This document shows, one piece after another, positions 16,079 through 25,434 of a stretch of DNA of 64,000 bases. The translations under genes were made by a program, and so were the position numbers. The notes below the pieces were generated by a model. It saw only the letters and a list, made by a program, of their open reading frames with translations. It made no database searches and was not told where the DNA came from. Origin of the DNA: Arthrobacter sp. ZGTC412. GTDB taxonomy: Bacteria > Actinomycetota > Actinomycetes > Actinomycetales > Micrococcaceae. The DNA lies in NCBI RefSeq assembly GCF_002929215.1, contig NZ_PJII01000019.1, positions 24,265 through 88,264 on the forward strand. Reading direction: 5' to 3'. The first letter of the stretch is position 1; the number at the start of each line of letters is the position of its first letter.

Positions 16079-17848
16079 CTACCCGGTCACCCATGGATTT
16101 GCGGCCGGCGCCGCTGCTACCGGTACTGGTTTTTCCTCTGGCTGCGGGCTGTACTTTTTGATGGACGCTTCCACACCGTCCTTGTGTGGCCCTGTGTACC
16201 AGGGCATGGTCCGGACCAATGTGGCCGGCGCGCCGGAGGCGAGGACGACGGCGCGGCCGCGGTCGAGCTCGGCCAGATTGGAGACATCGAAGATGCGTTC
16301 CTTGCTCTCCTGCCGGGAGCGGCTGGACCCGGACTTCCCTGATGAGACGGAAACGTTGATGTAGGTGTAGTCCCCAATCAGGTCCGAGAGTGCGCGGAGG
16401 AAGCCTTCTTCGGCGGCGCCGCCGCCGTAGACCTTGACGTTGGCGGCTGACCAGATTTTCCGCATGTTCGCTTCGCCCCAGAGTTCGACGCCCTGGGACC
16501 AGGACTGCAGGATGCCCATGACGATCAGGCCTTTGGAGCCGTAGTGGCTGAACTGGTCCGGCAGGGCGGCCCAGCGGACCACGTTTGCCAGCTCGTCCAG
16601 GGCGAACAGTGCAGGTTTGGGCAGTCGGCCGCCGCTGCGTTCGGCGCGTTCCTCCATGGCCTCAGCGATGGCCACGGTCAGTGCGGTGGTGAGCGGGGCG
16701 GCTGAGCCGGCCCCTTCCTTGGAGAGGATGTAGATCGTCTCCTGTGAGGCAGCGAAGGCGTGCGGGTCGAACTGCCGGCGGGCATCACTGGCCACGCTTG
16801 CGCCGCGGGTCGGGGCGACCCAGCGGAGCGTGTTCCTGCTCTTGAGGCACTGGATCATCTTCTCGGCGGTGCCGAAGATACCGTCGCGCTGCTTGTCAGC
16901 CAGCTTTAGCGTGGATTCCAGGCCCTTGTACTGCAGCTCGTAGTCATGTTCCCGGAGGATTTCGATGGGTTCCTGGCTGACCTGTTCCGTCACCCACAGG
17001 TAGACCTGCGTGATCGGCAACCCGCCGAGTGCGGCCGCGAGGAAGTACGAGGAGAGAATGTCCTCGGCCTTGGGATCGAAGTAGGCGTCGGGCTTCGACC
17101 CGGGCACCCGGGAACCGACCGAGAAGTGCTGGGTGAGCTTGTACGCCTTTTCTTCGTCGGTGACGTAGGAGAGCGGGTTCCACCACCAGTCCGGTTCTTC
17201 CTGGGCGATCTTCTGCGGATCGAAGACCCACACCGTGGCCGTAGCCTCGCGGACGCCGCGGGTGCCGTCCACGACGTCGCGCTTGTTCGAGGTTGAGACC
17301 ACGGCACCTGGTGCGTCCAGGATGGCGGGCATGACGCGGGAGGTGGATTTACCTGTTCGTGGTCCCCAGATATCGAGGCTGAGGTCTTCCCAGGACTGGA
17401 TGAACTTTTGACCGGTGGAGACCACCTTGCCGACGACGATCCCGGGGTTGTCTTTCACGCCGAGCCGCTCGGCGGTTGCTGCGGCTCCTTTTTCGGTGAA
17501 TGCGGCCAGGGACTTGCCGCGGCCCAGGTAGCGGGCGGCCTTATCGACACGGGCGCGCTTGGACGCACCTTTCCGCCACGCAACCAGCACGACCACGGCC
17601 AGCGCCAGGACTACACCGGCCATAAGGCACGCCGCGACTGTGGCTTGGGTTGGCCAGGGCACCTTGCCCTTGATCAACCCGGCGACCAGGTCGATGGGGT
17701 GGGCAGGCGGGGCGGCGATTCCTGCCATCCAGGACCCGAGGTGCGCGGCGGCGTAGGTGCCGCCGCCGAAGACGACGATGGCGCCGATTGCCAGCCAGAC
17801 CAGCAGGGCATCTTCGAGGCCGATTCCTTTGCGGTTCGGTGCACTCAC
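16079..17848 (-). CDS. type IV coupling protein (TraG/VirD4/TraD-like ATPase)
   Basis: A 589-residue inner-membrane ATPase that would recruit the DNA-relaxase complex to the transfer channel. Two N-terminal membrane segments (ALLVWLAIGAIVVFGGGTYAA and AACLMAGVVLALAVVVLVAW) precede the ATPase. Walker A is GPRTGKSTS at about residue 170, with the downstream PGAVVSTSNKRDVVDG typical of TraG proteins; Walker B is PALFALDELANVVRWAALP. The C-terminus has the conserved RGRAVVLASGAPATLVRTMPWY. Its start overlaps the VirB4-like gene by four bases. Confidence 0.92.
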   Translation of the reverse strand: MSAPNRKGIGLEDALLVWLAIGAIVVFGGGTYAAAHLGSWMAGIAAPPAHPIDLVAGLIKGKVPWPTQATVAACLMAGVVLALAVVVLVAWRKGASKRARVDKAARYLGRGKSLAAFTEKGAAATAERLGVKDNPGIVVGKVVSTGQKFIQSWEDLSLDIWGPRTGKSTSRVMPAILDAPGAVVSTSNKRDVVDGTRGVREATATVWVFDPQKIAQEEPDWWWNPLSYVTDEEKAYKLTQHFSVGSRVPGSKPDAYFDPKAEDILSSYFLAAALGGLPITQVYLWVTEQVSQEPIEILREHDYELQYKGLESTLKLADKQRDGIFGTAEKMIQCLKSRNTLRWVAPTRGASVASDARRQFDPHAFAASQETIYILSKEGAGSAAPLTTALTVAIAEAMEERAERSGGRLPKPALFALDELANVVRWAALPDQFSHYGSKGLIVMGILQSWSQGVELWGEANMRKIWSAANVKVYGGGAAEEGFLRALSDLIGDYTYINVSVSSGKSGSSRSRQESKERIFDVSNLAELDRGRAVVLASGAPATLVRTMPWYTGPHKDGVEASIKKYSPQPEEKPVPVAAAPAANPWVTG

Positions 17849-19440
17849 AGCCCGCCTCCTTCAGTGGGCAGCGTTGGTGCTGCCGGGTCCATGAGCGTTT
17901 CAGCCGGCGCGTGCCAGCGCGTGTCGGTGTCGTTCAATCCGTCGTTCTTCTCAATGGAGGTCAGCCCGATCTGGACGGGGATTCCCGGGCGGCCGCCGAC
18001 CTTGATGAGGAACTTGCCCCGGCCCGGGGGGTCGACGTCGAGGCCGCGGGAGTCCCAGGCGGGCGGGTCCTGCCAGGAGATGAGCTTTTGCTGCTCCTGC
18101 CGGGAGAGGGGAATCGCGGAGGTCAGCAGCGGCATCTCCGAGGCCGGCAGGCCGCCGCAGATCACCATGCCGGAGCGTTCGACGAAGCCGCGGGCCTTCA
18201 TCCGGTCCTCTTCTGCCGGCAGTGCCAGCAGGTCGGACATGGTGTGGGAAATCATGATCTGCCCGACGCCCACGGACCGGTTCAGGCGGGTGAGGGCGTC
18301 GACCCGGTCGACCATGCCCTTGCCGGAGCGCAGCGCCCGCCATAGCTCGTCCAGGACCACGAAGTAGTTCCGGCGCGGTTCCAGGCCAGCGTCGGCCAGG
18401 GCGTTGGCGACGTTGACGGTGCCGAAGCCGTAGGACCAGCACGCGAGCAGAACGGCGGCCTGGAGGTCGGTTTCGGTTTCGTCGATGCTGGAGACGTCGA
18501 AGACGACGGCGCGGTCCCGCTTCATGGGGTTGGTGGTTTGCCGGGAGAAGATTTCGCCCAGCTTCCCTCCCCCGGTCAGGCCCAGCAGGGTGGCTTCCAG
18601 CGCCCGGGTTTCCTGCAGGTAGATGTTCATGTCGCCACGGTCCAGCGCGACCTGCCGCAGCTCGTCCGGGGCGGAGACGATGACGTCCAGGAGGTCTTTC
18701 AGGACTGGGATGCCGTCGAACCGGTCATCGAGGACCCGCAGGGCCCGGTCCAGGATGGTTTGTTCCTGGTCGGTGGGAGGGTTGTTCCGGCTGATGGTGA
18801 TGAGGGAGATGACCATGTTCAGGCGGCGGCCGTGGGCGTCGGCCCGGACCCGGGTGGCGGCTTCGTGGTGGCCGTGGTCCTCGAGGAGCTGGGCGACCTC
18901 GACGGCCTGGCCCGGGTCGAGGATGTTCAGGTAGCCGACGCCGCGGCCGAGCTTGATGACCTGCCCGCCGAGGGCTTCGACGGCTTTGACGTGCTCGCCT
19001 TTCAGGTCCCCGAGGACCAGCGGGTTAACGCCTTGGGCGGCAAGGCCCAGGAACATGCGCCGGACGAGGGTGGACTTGCCCAGCCCGGGTTTGCCGAGGA
19101 TGAAAGCGGAAGGGTTGGAGATGAGGCGTGCGCGCTGGAACCAGCTGATCGGGTCGCAGCAGACCGTGGCCTGGGTTTCCTCGTGACGGCCGAGTGGGAC
19201 GCCGATCATGGGCGAGGACGCACCTGAGGAAAACGGCCACAGGCCGCAGACCTGGACAGTGGTTCCCCGGTACTCCTTCACGGACGGGACGAGCTGGGCC
19301 ATGCCCCCGCCAGGTCCGGACCAGCCACGGGCACCCGGCCCGGCCTCGCCAGGCTGCTTCTCAGCCTTGCTCTTTGGCACTCCCTTTGATGTCTTTGCTG
19401 GCTTTACTGTCATTGACGTCAAAAGGTCTTTGAAGGCCAT
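17845..19440 (-). CDS. VirB4-like conjugation ATPase
   Basis: A 531-residue P-loop ATPase of the actinobacterial conjugation operon. Walker A is LGKPGLGKSTLVRRM at about residue 120, then LVLGDLKGEH; Walker B is YFVVLDELWRALRSG, and VGVGQIMISHTMSDLLALP follows as in VirB4/TraE proteins. The N-terminal domain normal for Gram-negative VirB4 is replaced by the separate SCO6880-like protein coded just upstream, which is usual in Streptomyces-type elements. It probably powers assembly and substrate passage. Confidence 0.88.
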   Translation of the reverse strand: MAFKDLLTSMTVKPAKTSKGVPKSKAEKQPGEAGPGARGWSGPGGGMAQLVPSVKEYRGTTVQVCGLWPFSSGASSPMIGVPLGRHEETQATVCCDPISWFQRARLISNPSAFILGKPGLGKSTLVRRMFLGLAAQGVNPLVLGDLKGEHVKAVEALGGQVIKLGRGVGYLNILDPGQAVEVAQLLEDHGHHEAATRVRADAHGRRLNMVISLITISRNNPPTDQEQTILDRALRVLDDRFDGIPVLKDLLDVIVSAPDELRQVALDRGDMNIYLQETRALEATLLGLTGGGKLGEIFSRQTTNPMKRDRAVVFDVSSIDETETDLQAAVLLACWSYGFGTVNVANALADAGLEPRRNYFVVLDELWRALRSGKGMVDRVDALTRLNRSVGVGQIMISHTMSDLLALPAEEDRMKARGFVERSGMVICGGLPASEMPLLTSAIPLSRQEQQKLISWQDPPAWDSRGLDVDPPGRGKFLIKVGGRPGIPVQIGLTSIEKNDGLNDTDTRWHAPAETLMDPAAPTLPTEGGGL

Positions 19441-20948
19441 TAGAGCGCGTCCTTGATTTCGGAGGGCACCATGCTGTGCTTGGGCAGGACCAGGCCCAGC
19501 GGCAATGAGGCGGCGAAGGCGGTGTCCTGCGCGCCGTAGGCGCGGCGCAACAGCACCCGGGCGGTGCCGGAGGTCTGTTCGATGGCGGCCACGGCATCAG
19601 GCAGCCGTTCTTTGTCGGTCACGGTGGCGGTGACGACCATGCCGAAGTTCACCAGGCCGGCGCCGCGGGCTTCTTCCTGGGCGGTCTGCACTGCGGAGCG
19701 GGCATCGACCAGCGCGCGGGCGCTGGGCCGGGTTCCGGAGGTGATGCGGACGTTTGCGTTGTTCTGGTCCCGCTCGACCACGGTGGCGGCCTTGGCGGAA
19801 TCCATCGGACGGTAGAGCAGCGAGACGCGTTTGCGGTCAATGTCCCCGTGCGGGGCCAGCAGCCGGGACAGAACCGAGGAGTTCACCGAACCCCGCGGCG
19901 CACCCGTCATGGTCCAGGAAACCGAGAACGCGGAATCGTGGCGGTAGTCCTCCCAGTTCGCCTGGGTAGCGGTGGGGCCGACCTCACCCCAGGTCAGGGA
20001 GACCGGGGAGCCGGCGGCGTGGGCTTCATCAATGATCAACGCTGCAGGCGGGTCGTAGGCGATGCGGACGACCTCGCAGAGTTCCTGCGCGGACATCGGC
20101 CGGGCGATACCGGCACCGGTGGACTGCAGCCGGGCTGACAGGCCGGGGATCCGGGAGGCGAGGTCCCGGGCGACGTCTTCGGGCGTGCGCTTCTTTGACC
20201 CGGCGCGCAGGGAGGCGTTGAAGGTCAGGGACACCCACGCACGGACCGTGGCTGATCCTTCCGGGTAGGTGTTTACGACCTCGCGCAAAATGGCCTGTGC
20301 GAATTCGGGTGCGTTCGGGTCGATGTTCATTTCGACTTCGTTCCGGAGCCGGTACCCGGAATCGGGTGCGGTCTCGACGGTGACGGCCGCGGCGTCCAGT
20401 CCGGCTTCGTCGGCAAGGCCGGCGAGCCAGCCGCCCCAGTTAGCGACCCATGCGTCGACCTGCTCAGGGTCCACCAGGGAGGCCCCGTCGGGTTCGGTGG
20501 AGAAGATGACGGTGAAGTGGCTGGTGGCCGGCACGTGCAGCATGGCGAACGGGCGTTTGTAGGAGTCTGTGAACTCGTACAGGGTGGACTTCGCGGCCAG
20601 GCCGGGGATCTGGTACATGCCCCACTCGGTCACTCCCAGGGGGCCGGAGCGGTAGAGGTTCGTTCCGGAAGACTTGGAGAGCCGGAAGGTCATGCGGGTG
20701 CCGAAGCGGTCTACGACGGACTGGCCGTGCTTGTCCTTGACTGTCAGCAGCAGGGCGCTGGCCCCGGCAACGGCGAGGACAGCGAGGCCCGGGAACAGGC
20801 CCCAGATAGCGAAGGTGGTGATTCCCAGCAACAGCCCGGCCATCACAATGCCGGTGCCAATGGCACCGAGGTTGCCTAAACCGGCGGAGCGCGGCACGCG
20901 CCAGTTGCCGTAGGACGGTTCCTTGTATTCGATGTTAATTGCTGCCAC
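19440..20948 (-). CDS. SCO6880-family conjugation protein
   Basis: A 502-residue protein with two N-terminal membrane helices (LGAIGTGIVMAGLLLGITTFA and LFPGLAVLAVAGASALLL), like a PrgI-type membrane domain, followed by a large soluble region (VVDRFGTRMTFRLSKSSGTNLYRSGPLG, then many residues resembling the N-terminal part of VirB4). I recognise this as the SCO6880 family found in conjugative elements of Streptomyces and relatives. It ends one base into the ATPase gene and overlaps the TrbL-like gene by 14 bases, so translation is tightly coupled. Confidence 0.85.
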   Translation of the reverse strand: MAAINIEYKEPSYGNWRVPRSAGLGNLGAIGTGIVMAGLLLGITTFAIWGLFPGLAVLAVAGASALLLTVKDKHGQSVVDRFGTRMTFRLSKSSGTNLYRSGPLGVTEWGMYQIPGLAAKSTLYEFTDSYKRPFAMLHVPATSHFTVIFSTEPDGASLVDPEQVDAWVANWGGWLAGLADEAGLDAAAVTVETAPDSGYRLRNEVEMNIDPNAPEFAQAILREVVNTYPEGSATVRAWVSLTFNASLRAGSKKRTPEDVARDLASRIPGLSARLQSTGAGIARPMSAQELCEVVRIAYDPPAALIIDEAHAAGSPVSLTWGEVGPTATQANWEDYRHDSAFSVSWTMTGAPRGSVNSSVLSRLLAPHGDIDRKRVSLLYRPMDSAKAATVVERDQNNANVRITSGTRPSARALVDARSAVQTAQEEARGAGLVNFGMVVTATVTDKERLPDAVAAIEQTSGTARVLLRRAYGAQDTAFAASLPLGLVLPKHSMVPSEIKDAL

Positions 20949-22230
20949 TGGGGCCCTCCCCGGTTGAATCCTGCGCGGTCTTTTCGATTGCCTGCGACGT
21001 CTTGGTCGCCACCTGTGCCCCGGCTGCTAGAGCCATGCCGGTCGGGCCAGCAGCTCCTGCCCCGCCACTTGCCCCAGCCGCTGCTCCTGCGGAGCCTGCT
21101 TTGCCTGCGGCCGAAGCGCCAGCGGCTCCGCCCGGACCCGTAACACCGGGGGTGGGCTGACCTCCGCCGCCTCGGGGACCAGACGCTCCGTCACTGCCTT
21201 TCGGCGAAGCGCCGGCGGAAGTGCTCTGCGTACTGGCCGTAGTGCTTGGTGTCGCGGGGATTGGCGCGGCATTGCCTCGTCCGCTGCCGCCGCGGCCCAG
21301 GGACACGGCACCGGTGGCCATCGCACCAACGGCAGCCCCGGCTGCAGCGCCGCTGCCCGAGGCAACGGCACCAACCATCGGCGTGACGAACCGCATTAAT
21401 GCCGGAAGTGCGAATAGGGCAACGAGCATCAACGTGAACCCCGTGATAGAGCCGACCAGGGCGTCCTTCCCGCTGGTGTTGCCCATCAAAAGGAAAGCGA
21501 CCGAGTACACGATGGCTGCCGCGGGCTTGTAAAGAATGAACGCGATGGTCCAACCCACTGCTTTTTGGAACCACTGCCGGCCCATCTCCGTGTTCGTGAA
21601 CGCGGCTGTGGTGGGCAGAATGCCCGCCAGGATTACCAACATGCCGCTGCGGACCACCATCAGGACGATCTGGACCAGTGAAGCAATCAACCCGACCAGG
21701 CCCAGGACGATGAGGATGAATACCCCAACCTCCGTCTGGCCGGTCATGACAAGGATGCTCATCGACTGAGCAAATCCCTTCCCGTCCGTGGAACGCTCAA
21801 TGATGGCGGCCGAAAAAGTATCTGCGGCAATGACCAAAATAGAGATGACTCCCAGGCCAAGGCCGGACACCAGGGTGAGGGTGAGCAGCGAACGGAGCAG
21901 ATCCTTTAGCGGTGCCCCGCGCTGTTCCCAGATCATCCGGATGCCGCCGATGATGACGGCGAGGACCGCCAGTGTCAGCGTCCAAGTCATCAGCTCGCTG
22001 TTGACTATCGACACCACGGGACTTGGCCCAGTCCTGTCCTCGCTGATCAGGTTCACCGTGGGCATCGAAACCCAGAAGGTAGACAGAGTCGTCACCATCT
22101 GGCTCATGCCGTCCATGATGGCCTTGGCAAGATTTTCGATTGCATCGTCCGCGATCCCCGCAGCAACGTTGCCGAGGCTCTGTTCGCCCAAGCAATACAT
22201 GTCCCAGGCTTGGCATTCCTTTTCTGCCAT
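20935..22230 (-). CDS. TrbL/VirB6-like polytopic channel protein
   Basis: A 431-residue protein with about six membrane segments between residues 80 and 300 (for example WTLTLAVLAVIIGGIRMIW and VFILIVLGLVGLIASLVQIV), matching the TrbL/VirB6-like subunit (SCO6881-like) of conjugation channels. The last 130 residues are low-complexity, rich in Gly, Ala, Ser and Pro (GPRGGGGQPTPGVTGPGG), probably an extended cytoplasmic or surface tail. The N-terminus CQAWDMYCLG has two cysteines. Position in the operon supports the call. Confidence 0.85.
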   Translation of the reverse strand: MAEKECQAWDMYCLGEQSLGNVAAGIADDAIENLAKAIMDGMSQMVTTLSTFWVSMPTVNLISEDRTGPSPVVSIVNSELMTWTLTLAVLAVIIGGIRMIWEQRGAPLKDLLRSLLTLTLVSGLGLGVISILVIAADTFSAAIIERSTDGKGFAQSMSILVMTGQTEVGVFILIVLGLVGLIASLVQIVLMVVRSGMLVILAGILPTTAAFTNTEMGRQWFQKAVGWTIAFILYKPAAAIVYSVAFLLMGNTSGKDALVGSITGFTLMLVALFALPALMRFVTPMVGAVASGSGAAAGAAVGAMATGAVSLGRGGSGRGNAAPIPATPSTTASTQSTSAGASPKGSDGASGPRGGGGQPTPGVTGPGGAAGASAAGKAGSAGAAAGASGGAGAAGPTGMALAAGAQVATKTSQAIEKTAQDSTGEGPSGSN

Positions 22231-22231
22231 G

Positions 22232-22978
22232 TCAGACGCCGGCCCAAGGGAGGAACGAACTCAGATCACTGATCTGGCGAACCGCTCCACCGCCCGCGGG
22301 CGGGATATCGAGTTTCCAATCGCCGTCCTCCCACAACAGCGACGTTGAGATAGCACCGTATCCGCCATCTGCAGTCTTGAAAGCCAGCTCCACGACTGCT
22401 GCTTCGGAGGTGTACGAATGGATCATGAAACCGGCGATCTGAACCTTGGGTGAGGTCCCGCCCCCGACGTCCTTGCCTTCCTTGATGGCCTGAACCGCTT
22501 TGTCCCGAGAGGGGCTGTCAGCTGAAAGCTCCAGGTAAAGCTGCTTTGCATAGCCATTGAACGATGAAGCCCACATGTTTGCCGTCGCGTAGAGAGCCCC
22601 TGTCGGGGACTGGGCAAAGCATGACCTGAGCCCATCCGTGCCCACTGTTCCAGGACCTGCTGTTGACGGATCTGTGGGAACCGCCATGGTTCCTAGAAGC
22701 TCCCACTTGGACTGAGGCGCAGTTCCAAGCGTTGGTTCATTGCTGCCGGGAAGCCCGCAGACGCTCTTGTCAGCCCCAGCTGAAGCACTGGGGCTGACAA
22801 TGGCTGAGCTGTTGGTTTCTGTCGGGGCAGGGGCTGGCTGTGCGTTTCCCTGTCCTTTGGGGAGAAGGAAGATCACGATGGTTGCTGCGATCAGCGCAAC
22901 CACCAGCGCGGCAGCAATAATGAACCCGGGCTTGGTGAACGGATTGCTTTCGGTGGTGCTCTCTGTTGACTGGCTCAT
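22232..22978 (-). CDS. single-pass conjugation protein, VirB8/TcpC-like candidate
   Basis: A 248-residue protein with a short cytoplasmic head, one membrane helix (GFIIAAALVVALIAATIVIFLL, residues about 17-38), a Pro/Thr/Ser linker and an exported domain of about 170 residues. The C-terminal half (YLELSADSPSRDKAVQAIKEG, then strands ending WKLDIPP) resembles the NTF2-like domain of VirB8/TcpC transfer proteins. Its stop is one base from the TrbL-like gene. Role as a periplasm-side scaffold is inferred. Confidence 0.7.
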   Translation of the reverse strand: MSQSTESTTESNPFTKPGFIIAAALVVALIAATIVIFLLPKGQGNAQPAPAPTETNSSAIVSPSASAGADKSVCGLPGSNEPTLGTAPQSKWELLGTMAVPTDPSTAGPGTVGTDGLRSCFAQSPTGALYATANMWASSFNGYAKQLYLELSADSPSRDKAVQAIKEGKDVGGGTSPKVQIAGFMIHSYTSEAAVVELAFKTADGGYGAISTSLLWEDGDWKLDIPPAGGGAVRQISDLSSFLPWAGV

Positions 22979-23005
22979 GGTGAACCTCCCGTTGTTGGTG
23001 CTGGC

Positions 23006-23275
23006 TTAGACGAAGGCGCGGACGATACCGGCGGCACCGGTAATGATGATGCAGCCCAGGAGGACCCAGCCGAGTTTGCCAATAGCCTGTGCGCCTTCAC
23101 CGCGCTGCAGCTGGATGACCATGCCGATGCCGACGATGATGACGCCCAAGACGCCCAGAACCAGGCCGATGCCGGAGGCCCAGTTCAGGACCAGGAGTAG
23201 CCCGTCTGCCTCTGCAGGGATGGTCGGAGTGGGGTTGGGGATGACGCCGGTTGCAAGTGCGGAGAAGTAGTTCAT
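23006..23275 (-). CDS. small two-helix protein, pilin-like or VirB2-like (89 aa)
   Basis: Two hydrophobic segments (VLNWASGIGLVLGVLGVIIVGIGMVI and LGWVLLGCIIITGAAGIVRAF) separated by a short basic/acidic loop QLQRGEGAQAIGK, as in VirB2/TrbC-type pilin or core-channel subunits of single-membrane conjugation systems. A good ribosome-binding site (AAAGGTCTCACC region) precedes the ATG. It lies between the VirB8-like gene and the DUF6668 gene. Whether it forms a filament is unknown. Confidence 0.75.
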   Translation of the reverse strand: MNYFSALATGVIPNPTPTIPAEADGLLLVLNWASGIGLVLGVLGVIIVGIGMVIQLQRGEGAQAIGKLGWVLLGCIIITGAAGIVRAFV

Positions 23276-23286
23276 GGTGAGACCTT

Positions 23287-23883
23287 TCAGTAAGCGGTGT
23301 TTGATGTGTCGGCAGCCAAGGTGGCTATGTCAGTAATGAAGCGTTGAAATTCGCGGGTCGGGACCGTGTCGTTTCCCAGCCGCCATGCCTCGACCCAAGG
23401 CAGGGTCCAGAGCCGGGGCGCTCCCCCGCCGACGATGGTGGCGAAGTCACGCAGCGCTTTGGGGGTCTTTCCCGGTGCGTCCGCCAGGATCACGAGGCCG
23501 AGCAGGTCAGCTTTCGGTGCGGCTCCTGACACCCATTGGGTCAGGGCGCTCCTTGCGGCTGTGAGGCCGCGCATGTCTGAGCGGCAGACCAGCAGCACCC
23601 GCGGCTCGCTTCCGTCCTGGAGGACGGGCCAACAGTGATTGGTGGCGCGTGCCCCAAGGAGGTCCGCGATTCTGCTTTCGCCTGCTCCCCCATGTGCGCC
23701 GATAATCCACAATGCGGCGGAACCGCTCATGGTGCGGCGGGCCAGTCTGTCCGCTGCGTCGGGTTCGACCATTCCCTTCAGAGGTGCACTGATGACTGCC
23801 GGCGGCATGTACGTACCCAGTGTTTCCTCTTCCGAGATGTCGGTAGTGGGGCTGGTGATCCAGGGGTTCAGGGTCTGTTGCAT
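23287..23883 (-). CDS. DUF6668-family P-loop-like protein (198 aa)
   Basis: The core WIIGAHGGAGESRIADLLGA is a degenerate P-loop in which the Lys-Thr of GKT is replaced by Glu-Ser. Further on, RVLLVCRSDMRGLTAARSAL and LLGLVILADAPGKTPKAL give a Rossmann-like pattern. I recognise it as DUF6668, usually coded next to a MinD/ParA-like gene in actinobacterial conjugation operons, as here. The altered P-loop suggests it does not hydrolyse ATP and may be a partner of the neighbouring ATPase. Confidence 0.8.
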   Translation of the reverse strand: MQQTLNPWITSPTTDISEEETLGTYMPPAVISAPLKGMVEPDAADRLARRTMSGSAALWIIGAHGGAGESRIADLLGARATNHCWPVLQDGSEPRVLLVCRSDMRGLTAARSALTQWVSGAAPKADLLGLVILADAPGKTPKALRDFATIVGGGAPRLWTLPWVEAWRLGNDTVPTREFQRFITDIATLAADTSNTAY

Positions 23884-23919
23884 GGTTCCTCCTTTCGAAA
23901 GTCCGGATGATGGGTGGGT

Positions 23920-25392
23920 TTACAAGCCTTTGGCGACGGCGGCCGCGGCCGCCAGCCATGCGCGCTGGGTGGCAGGCTGGAGGGCTTCATAGCGGATGGG
24001 GCCGTTGACCAGCGCCGGATCGTAGGGAATCCGGACGACGGCCCGGACGAACGGTTCAAAGCCGTCCGCGATCCGCTGGGCCTCGTCCTTGGCCCGCTTC
24101 AAGGCGTCCCCTGACATGGCCCGCTTGGCGTCGGTGGATTCGGAGACGATGACAACGGCGTTGCGGGCCAGTTCAGCATCGTGGCCACCACGGGATTCGA
24201 GGGTCTGCAGCGTCAGCCGGGCAGCTTCTGCGCGGTCTTCAATGGCAGTCACCGGTACGACGAGCTGGTTGGTGTGGTGGATCATCCGGCGCCAGTTCGC
24301 TGCGCGGGCGGTGTTGCCCGAGTCCATGACCACCAGTCGGTAGTAGCGGGTGAGGACCTGGTGGGCGATGTCGACTTCCTCGGCGGTGACTTCGTGGTCG
24401 CCTTCTTCGTTTTCGTCCGAGCGCAGGACGTCGAACTTGTCGGCCGTTTGGTGGTGGACGTACTTGGCGATTTCGGCGGCGTTCGTGGACGGTGAGAGCA
24501 GTTCGGTCGAGGAATCGATCAGGTCCAGGACGCTGCGGTCGTGGGCGCCCTTTTCGGTCCGCCAGCCTAGGGTGCCTTGGGATTCGTTGTTGTCCCAGGC
24601 GACCGTCGCGGCCCCGCTGTAACGGGCGAGGATGGCCGAGAGCATGACGACCGTGGGGGTCTTGTTCGCCCCGCCCTTGCGGTTGACCACGGCGATGGTC
24701 CGGGGACCGGGCCAGTGCTGGCTAACCATGCGGATATCCTCCCGCTCGGAGAGTTCTTCGGCGGACGGGGCCATCCGGAAGCCAAGGCGCGTGAGCGCAC
24801 CCCGCCAGCCCTGTGTGGCCGGCTCCAGGACGGGGGCGCTGACCAGGAACGAGGTTTCATTCAAACTGCGCCGGGTCGCCGGCCGTTCCTCCGTTAACAC
24901 TGCCGTCTCCGGGTCCGAGGTGTCCGGCGCGGCCGTGGTCTCTGACGCAACGGGATTCGGCGGCCACTGCTGGCGGTCCACCGCGGCTGCGATGGCAACC
25001 GCCGGTTCGGCCGGTGCGGCAACAGGCTCAGGCGAAGGGGCCGGAACGGTATCAATGACGGCCGGAGCTGCCCTCTCTGACGTGGGCCCGGATGCTTCTG
25101 CCCGGCGTCGGGCGGGGCGTGGCTCGTAGGAGACGGATTCGATCCTGTTGTCCGGGTGCACGATCAGTTCACCGTGCCCTTCGGGATCCTCGATCTGGAC
25201 CCTGACGGGACGGTTCAGTGTCTGCGCCTCGCCCACGACGAGGGCCATGGCGTTGTTGCGAAGATCCTGCAGGGACTCCCCGGCGGGGACGATGCGGGAG
25301 TTACCCGCGACGACGACCTCAGCCGTTCCGTTGTCACGGACGATGGCCCTGATGTTGGGAAAGGCCAGGACCTCGGTTGATGTGGTGCTCAT
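23920..25392 (-). CDS. MinD/ParA-like ATPase of the conjugation operon
   Basis: A 490-residue protein. Residues 1-90 form a small beta-rich domain (VVVAGNSRIVPAGESLQDLRNNAMALVVGEA), then a Pro/Ala-rich linker of about 100 residues, then a SIMIBI ATPase with deviant Walker A VNRKGGANKTPTVVMLSA at about residue 235 (Lys-Gly-Gly-Ala-Asn-Lys-Thr), DNNESQGTLGWR, and VVMDSGNTARAANW. Such proteins are common in actinobacterial transfer regions and may position the transfer apparatus or act with DUF6668. It is distinct from the plasmid ParA at 33710. Confidence 0.85.
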   Translation of the reverse strand: MSTTSTEVLAFPNIRAIVRDNGTAEVVVAGNSRIVPAGESLQDLRNNAMALVVGEAQTLNRPVRVQIEDPEGHGELIVHPDNRIESVSYEPRPARRRAEASGPTSERAAPAVIDTVPAPSPEPVAAPAEPAVAIAAAVDRQQWPPNPVASETTAAPDTSDPETAVLTEERPATRRSLNETSFLVSAPVLEPATQGWRGALTRLGFRMAPSAEELSEREDIRMVSQHWPGPRTIAVVNRKGGANKTPTVVMLSAILARYSGAATVAWDNNESQGTLGWRTEKGAHDRSVLDLIDSSTELLSPSTNAAEIAKYVHHQTADKFDVLRSDENEEGDHEVTAEEVDIAHQVLTRYYRLVVMDSGNTARAANWRRMIHHTNQLVVPVTAIEDRAEAARLTLQTLESRGGHDAELARNAVVIVSESTDAKRAMSGDALKRAKDEAQRIADGFEPFVRAVVRIPYDPALVNGPIRYEALQPATQRAWLAAAAAVAKGL

Positions 25393-25434
25393 GGGCTACT
25401 TCCTTTACGTGTGTGAGATGGACAGTTCCGGCGC

